Assembly (NCBI GenBank): GCA_019914995.1
Contig: CM034136.1
Span: 7,389,787-7,453,786, forward strand
DNA: 64,000 bases
From: Acanthochlamys bracteata
Taxonomy: Eukaryota; Streptophyta; Magnoliopsida; Pandanales; Velloziaceae
Direction of reading: 5' to 3'
The notes under the pieces are model-generated. The model was not told the DNA's origin, ran no database searches, and worked only from the letters and a program-made list of their open reading frames with translations. Numbering within the stretch: the stretch's first letter is position 1; the number at the start of each line of letters is the position of its first letter. Below, in pieces: positions 59,680 to 64,000 of the stretch. Both the position numbers and the translations under genes were made by a program.

Positions 59680-61860
59680 ATGGTCAATGTAAGATGGAGT
59701 TGAATAAGCTCCTTATGCTGGTTGTCCAGTTGGATGTTGACATAATCTTCAATGTCCGTCAATGAACTCTTGAACCTAGGAGTAAAAAGAAAACAAATCC
59801 CACTAAGTAGTTTCCAAAAACTTCAAAGATATAAATCTATGCTAATCAGCCTATACAAACATTCCAAAAATGTAATACTACTACTGAAGAACTATTAGCT
59901 AAAGCAAGACAGAGCATAATGAATTAAAGGAAAAGTTTTTATAATGAATCTTCAAGGCATCAATGTACAAAACAAAACACGCTTTTTTCTTAACTAGGAG
60001 ACATACTCAAGTTGGAATTCGAGTATCATGCTTCCTCAACCAACACCATCTCTAAACTCATTCCCTGCAAACTTTCTCTTGCCTGATCCCAAATCAGTTC
60101 CCATATTTACCAGTCAAAAGTTTTGGAGGCTAGGGTTTCTGGTATAACCCTCAGAAATTCCCAAATTTGCTATTAAGTTAAAGTCCTTAATACACAAAAA
60201 CTACCTTTCTGTAGTGTACCAGAAAAACTCTTAAAAGACTAGAACGTTAATATTAACCTGCTTTGATAGGTTATGGAAGCATAACAATTTTAGTCCTGGA
60301 GAATGTATGGAATTTGAAGATTAAGCTTAATTTATCATTCAGCTAATATACTTGTATTCACCTTTCCTGGTTATGGTTGCAGACTTCCAGCAATGAAATC
60401 CTTTTACCACCGTACATCTAAGGATTGACAATTAGGAAGACCACCAATAATGTTTTATTTATTCTGCAAGGTAAGAGACTTACTGACAATATCTTGTTAC
60501 GGGTTCCATCCAACTGCATAAAGTACGCCTCGAGCAACATCTCGAAGTCTTCCACATCATTATCATCTGAATAGAAGCTTGTCACAATACTTGCACTACC
60601 GTGAAGATTAGACTTGAGTCCAGCAAGGTTGGCTGTGGCAGGAAAAATACTATGTGAACCCACAGATGCTGCTAAAGCTCCAGTTGCTGAACTTGGATCT
60701 GTTTCCTTGTCAAGTACAGATGCGTCATATCTTCATTATCATCTGAAACATGTTCAATTTCATCCCTAGCCTGTGAAGTGCATGGAACAATGCTATGCAA
60801 AGGGGAAAAAAACACAGTATGATTACACATATGAAGGAAGACTAGAAGTGATATAGTTAGACATTCAAGAAATCCACTAGAATATCCTGAATGATCAGCT
60901 TTCTGTTAATTTCGTTTCATGATAAGTGATGTGAGCTAAACAACAACTGCTTATTCTATTCATGAGAAGGAAACAAGAATGATTTGCAATGCTGTAACTC
61001 ATCTCATGATAAAGGCAGCAACACAAAGTACAGGAAAACCATTTGTGAGAACGAATCAACCAGAGAATCGTAATACCTTTTGAATGCGGCAAGCAAATGA
61101 ATGAGATTGCTTTTCAAACTACTAACACGTTCAAAATTTCTGGTGCTTACTTTTGTAGCCAAATCATCCAGGATAGGATACGCATCCTTCTCAAGATCAG
61201 CAACACTAGAATCCAGTACAGACAACTTCAAGTGCTCCAAGAGCTAACTTGTAAGGAAGTTCTTGTTCCTCTGCAACTGCCCATTTTCCATCAGAGGAAG
61301 GTCTACGTTTACTGTTTGTTTATGCTGCGTGATCAGTCTCACGTATCCTGAAAGGACTCTTCTGAGGAAGCTGTCCCCTTATCTGATCAACAAATGGTAG
61401 AACCTCCTGCGCAAGAGGGTCCAATGCCAGCACTTCATCAGCAGTAACAATGGCTTTTATAAATTCCAGATTGACTACCATAGCCTTTTTCCTAGCTGGA
61501 AGCAACCAAGCCACAAAAGATTGCACAAACTTTACTAAACATGATATTCAAATTCCTCAGATAAGCCTAAACTCTGAAACTTTTTCTCAAGTAAATCATT
61601 TTTTTCCCTAACATTGTCAAATTTTCTATCTATTTACCAGACCACTTCCACCTCTACCTCATAGTTTCTCTATACAGTTTATAAAGTTCATATGAATTGA
61701 CTTGAACCTCACCAAGAATGTTGGAACACTGAGAGAAGACGGGCCAAGACTCCTAAGTTCCCAAGCTGGTATGCTAGTTCGCCTTATAATCGAGTTCTTA
61801 TCGAGCTCCATCAGCTCGGACCGTCCTGCTCTGACGATTCTCATCCAAGGCTTTAAACTG
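59680..61860 (-). pseudogene. MRS2/MGT (CorA-type) magnesium transporter, decayed
   Basis: Five conserved pieces appear in gene order on minus. 61860-61711: RSELMELDKNSIIRRTSIPA. About 61505-61330: [17 protein letters not shown] then [20 protein letters not shown], ended by a stop. About 61270-61078: LDSSVADLEKDAYPILDDLA and RVSSLKSNL, frameshifted against the upstream ELPYKLALGALEVVC. About 60790-60480: [14 protein letters not shown] then, after a frame change, [15 protein letters not shown]. About 59790-59680: SLTDIEDYVNIQLDNQHKEL. The membrane segments and the GMN motif that form the channel were not found. At least one stop and three frame breaks mark a pseudogene. The introns are partly kept, so it is a duplicated gene copy rather than a retrocopy. 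Confidence 0.87.
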
Positions 61861-61949
61861 GGTTATTTATTCCCTGATTTGGTGGCGGTTTTGGCAACAC
61901 CGCTGCCAGCAGTGACAGAGCAATCAGGAGCATCTCAATCTGCTTGTTA

Positions 61950-63014
61950 GCTGGTAGTGGTAGCCTTGTTCTCTTCGGAAAGCATGAGGAAAGCTCGCTC
62001 CTGTGGTTCTTCTTGTTCCCTGCCATGAATCAAGCTTCAGAGAGAGAAAACACCTCTTCTTTTTTCTCTTCTTCTTCAATTGGTCAAGTTTTGTAAACTG
62101 TTTTTGTAGTTATTACATTTTGAATGCCGCTAACTTCTGTCTCCTTGTAATTAGTTGCAGGATGAATTTGAAATCCACTGAAGGCTGTAGCTGGTTGGGT
62201 CTAACCAGTTCAGCAATATATGTATTGGCTTGAAGCAGAAGCAATGACCAGAACATCAAAATTCCAATCAGGAACAAGAAAAAAAAACTGTCACAATCAG
62301 ATAACTAGAAAGTATCCGCAATCTGCAATAATTTCTATGTTTAAAATTGTTAAAATTTATTTACAAGCAAAAGATTGTAAATAAAAAGTTACCTTCAGAT
62401 GAGCTCCTGAATGGAGTTCAGAGTATGAAGCATATCAACAGAAACAGATCAATAGGACACTGGTGTAGTAGTAGTATACATTTTAGAGGACTTGGGGCTA
62501 ATGTAAATGCCTCAAAATTAGCATCTGATCAACCAATGACAGTAAAACGAGTCCTCACTGTTTGATTTGCATTGCAGAGCTGAACTTAATACACTCAACT
62601 TCAGTGCTCCACACCGGAAGTCTTTGTAGATTGCCATACTGTCTTCAGGAGTCTTTGCAATAACCTGTGACTGTGATGCTAGTTGAGAGCACCACAAGTA
62701 GTTGACAACCTTCATTTTGTGTTAAAAGATGATATTAGCATTCTTAAAAGCAAAATGTAACAACTGGTATACCAAGTATCAATCTAAACTAGACACACAC
62801 TCAAGAACATTTGTTCTTTTGCGCTTCAGCATATAATTATAGCACTGATACATACTTAATACAGAGAAAGAATGATGCTTACCCCAGGAAGTATGCTCGC
62901 ATGCAAGCTTCGCTTTTCATTCCAGGTAAACTGAATGTTTCAAATGAAACCAGTCCGTAATCCCAAATTAAAGCTGTATGTAATCCCAGAAAAACAGTGA
63001 GATGATTGTTGAAT
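61950..63014. other. Spacer between MRS2 pseudogene and PPR gene
   Basis: No coding family recognised. The part near 63014 is probably the 3' UTR of the PPR gene. Confidence 0.4.
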
Positions 63015-64000
63015 TCAACTGCTGTAAGAATGTTTCATTCTGTTGCATGCTGTCTTGTATTCTCTGCCACCTCTGGTCCAATGGTCTCGTACACTTGATG
63101 TAAAGGACTTGAAAATATTTTCAATTTGTGGATCAGCAGAAAAACCTTCAGATTTCATTTCATTGTAAAGCTCCATTGCTTTTGGAATCCAACCCTGCTT
63201 TATCAGACCTTGAACCAATATAATATAGTGTGAAGAATCTGGAGTGATATCATTCCTTCTCATTTCAACCCACATTTTCAATGCATTGCCACACTCATTA
63301 AGTCTGATAAATTTGTCAATGACAAGTGTAAAAGTGTAACAAGTAGGACTAACTCCAGCACTTCTCATTAACTCAATGGTTTTTAAGGTTCCATCTAAAT
63401 CCTCCACTTTCAAAAGAGCATGATACGTTTCACAATTCGGAGAAATACCTTTCTTGACCATGTCATCCATCACTTTGTGTGCTTCTTCGAGCCTATTCCC
63501 TTCGCATAATGGAATTATCATGGAGTTATATGTCTTTTCATCAGGTTCAAGCCCAGCCTCGATAATTTTATCAAAGACACCACGTGCTTCTTTGAAGCAG
63601 TTTTCTTTAGAAAGGACATAAATAAGAGCATTGTAGGTTCCAATGCCAGGAGTCCAGCCTCTCTTCTTCATTTCATCAAAAAGTCTCAGAGAATCGAACA
63701 AATTTCCTACTATGGAGAAACAGTTGATCAGGTGAGAATACGAAGTACCATCTGGCATGATGCAGTAATTTGACATCTCTCGCCAAATTCTCTTCGCTTC
63801 AGCCACATCAACAATCTCATTACACCAGCAATCAAGAATTATATTGAAACCCTCAGCTATAAGCGGAAAATATTTCCGCCTCAGAAGAAGTAATTCCTCA
63901 GCATCTTCAACATTCCCATGCTTGCAAAGTGCACGAAGAAGTGAATAAAATGTCGTTGAATCAGCCTCTATGTTAAACATCTCTACGGAATCAAAAGTTT
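63015..64000 (-). CDS. Pentatricopeptide repeat (PPR) protein, 5' part outside window
   Basis: P-class PPR protein, an RNA-binding helical repeat protein normally imported into mitochondria or plastids for organelle RNA processing. The frame is open to the window edge (codons TFDSVE precede the first Met at 63980), so the true start lies outside. Repeats of about 35 residues are visible: DSTTFYSLLRALCKHGNVED, then AEGFNIILDCWCNE, DGTSYSHLINCFSIVGN, GIGTYNALIYVLSKENC, DEKTYNSMIIPLCEGNR, NCETYHALL, TCYTFTLVIDKF and DSSHYIILVQGLIKQG. There is no E or DYW domain at the C-terminus, so it is not an editing-type PPR. The visible part is one exon. Confidence 0.92.
   Translation of the reverse strand, partial: TFDSVEMFNIEADSTTFYSLLRALCKHGNVEDAEELLLLRRKYFPLIAEGFNIILDCWCNEIVDVAEAKRIWREMSNYCIMPDGTSYSHLINCFSIVGNLFDSLRLFDEMKKRGWTPGIGTYNALIYVLSKENCFKEARGVFDKIIEAGLEPDEKTYNSMIIPLCEGNRLEEAHKVMDDMVKKGISPNCETYHALLKVEDLDGTLKTIELMRSAGVSPTCYTFTLVIDKFIRLNECGNALKMWVEMRRNDITPDSSHYIILVQGLIKQGWIPKAMELYNEMKSEGFSADPQIENIFKSFTSSVRDHWTRGGREYKTACNRMKHSYSS

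Overview
The window is nuclear DNA from a dicot plant. The evidence is intron-rich genes with GT-AG splice sites, very AT-rich intergenic DNA (long A/T tracts), Copia and hAT transposons, MITEs, and plant-only gene families (cinnamoyl-CoA reductase, early nodulin-like phytocyanins, PPR, HOOKLESS1-like, NDH subunit PNSB1). The species cannot be named from the sequence. I see no CRISPR array, tRNA, rRNA or bacterial feature.

Layout. 1-9.7 kb: one lignin-pathway gene (cinnamoyl-CoA reductase, minus strand) inside AT-rich DNA that holds a Tourist-like MITE, an inverted-repeat element and a tandem duplication broken by an AT-rich insert. 9.7-14.7 kb: cytosolic-type chorismate mutase and an intronless DM13/DOMON/cytochrome b561 protein, both on plus. 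15.5-27.5 kb: a complex repeat block. Five copies of an about 800 bp segment (X) alternate with a 155 bp fragment of a Copia LTR. Between X1 and X2 lies a decayed 7 kb Copia retrotransposon, split at its reverse transcriptase YVDD site by a 2.86 kb hAT element with a clean 8 bp target duplication. The fifth X copy carries the promoter region of the next gene, the histidine-biosynthesis isomerase HisA (27.5-30.1 kb). 30.3-43.4 kb: an early nodulin-like protein, a receptor-kinase pseudogene, a TM9SF/EMP70 membrane protein and a HOOKLESS1-like acetyltransferase, all on minus. 43.4-47.5 kb: no gene recognised. 47.5-51.1 kb: a degenerate COX17-like copper chaperone and PNSB1 of the chloroplast NDH complex. 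52-54 kb: an unassigned, exon-like plus-strand locus. 54.6-64 kb, all on minus: an endonuclease/exonuclease/phosphatase-fold protein with a U12-type AT-AC intron and degraded catalytic residues, a second early nodulin-like protein, an MRS2-type magnesium transporter pseudogene, and a PPR protein cut by the window edge.

These genes do not form one pathway; as usual in plants, neighbours are functionally unrelated. I found no convincing novel multi-gene system. The points most worth a second look are the X/LTR array with one shared 5 bp microhomology junction, the AT-AC intron in a likely pseudoenzyme, and the COX17-like gene that kept an open frame but lost key cysteines. Exon borders were set by hand from splice motifs, reading-frame continuity and remembered family sequence; no alignment was run.
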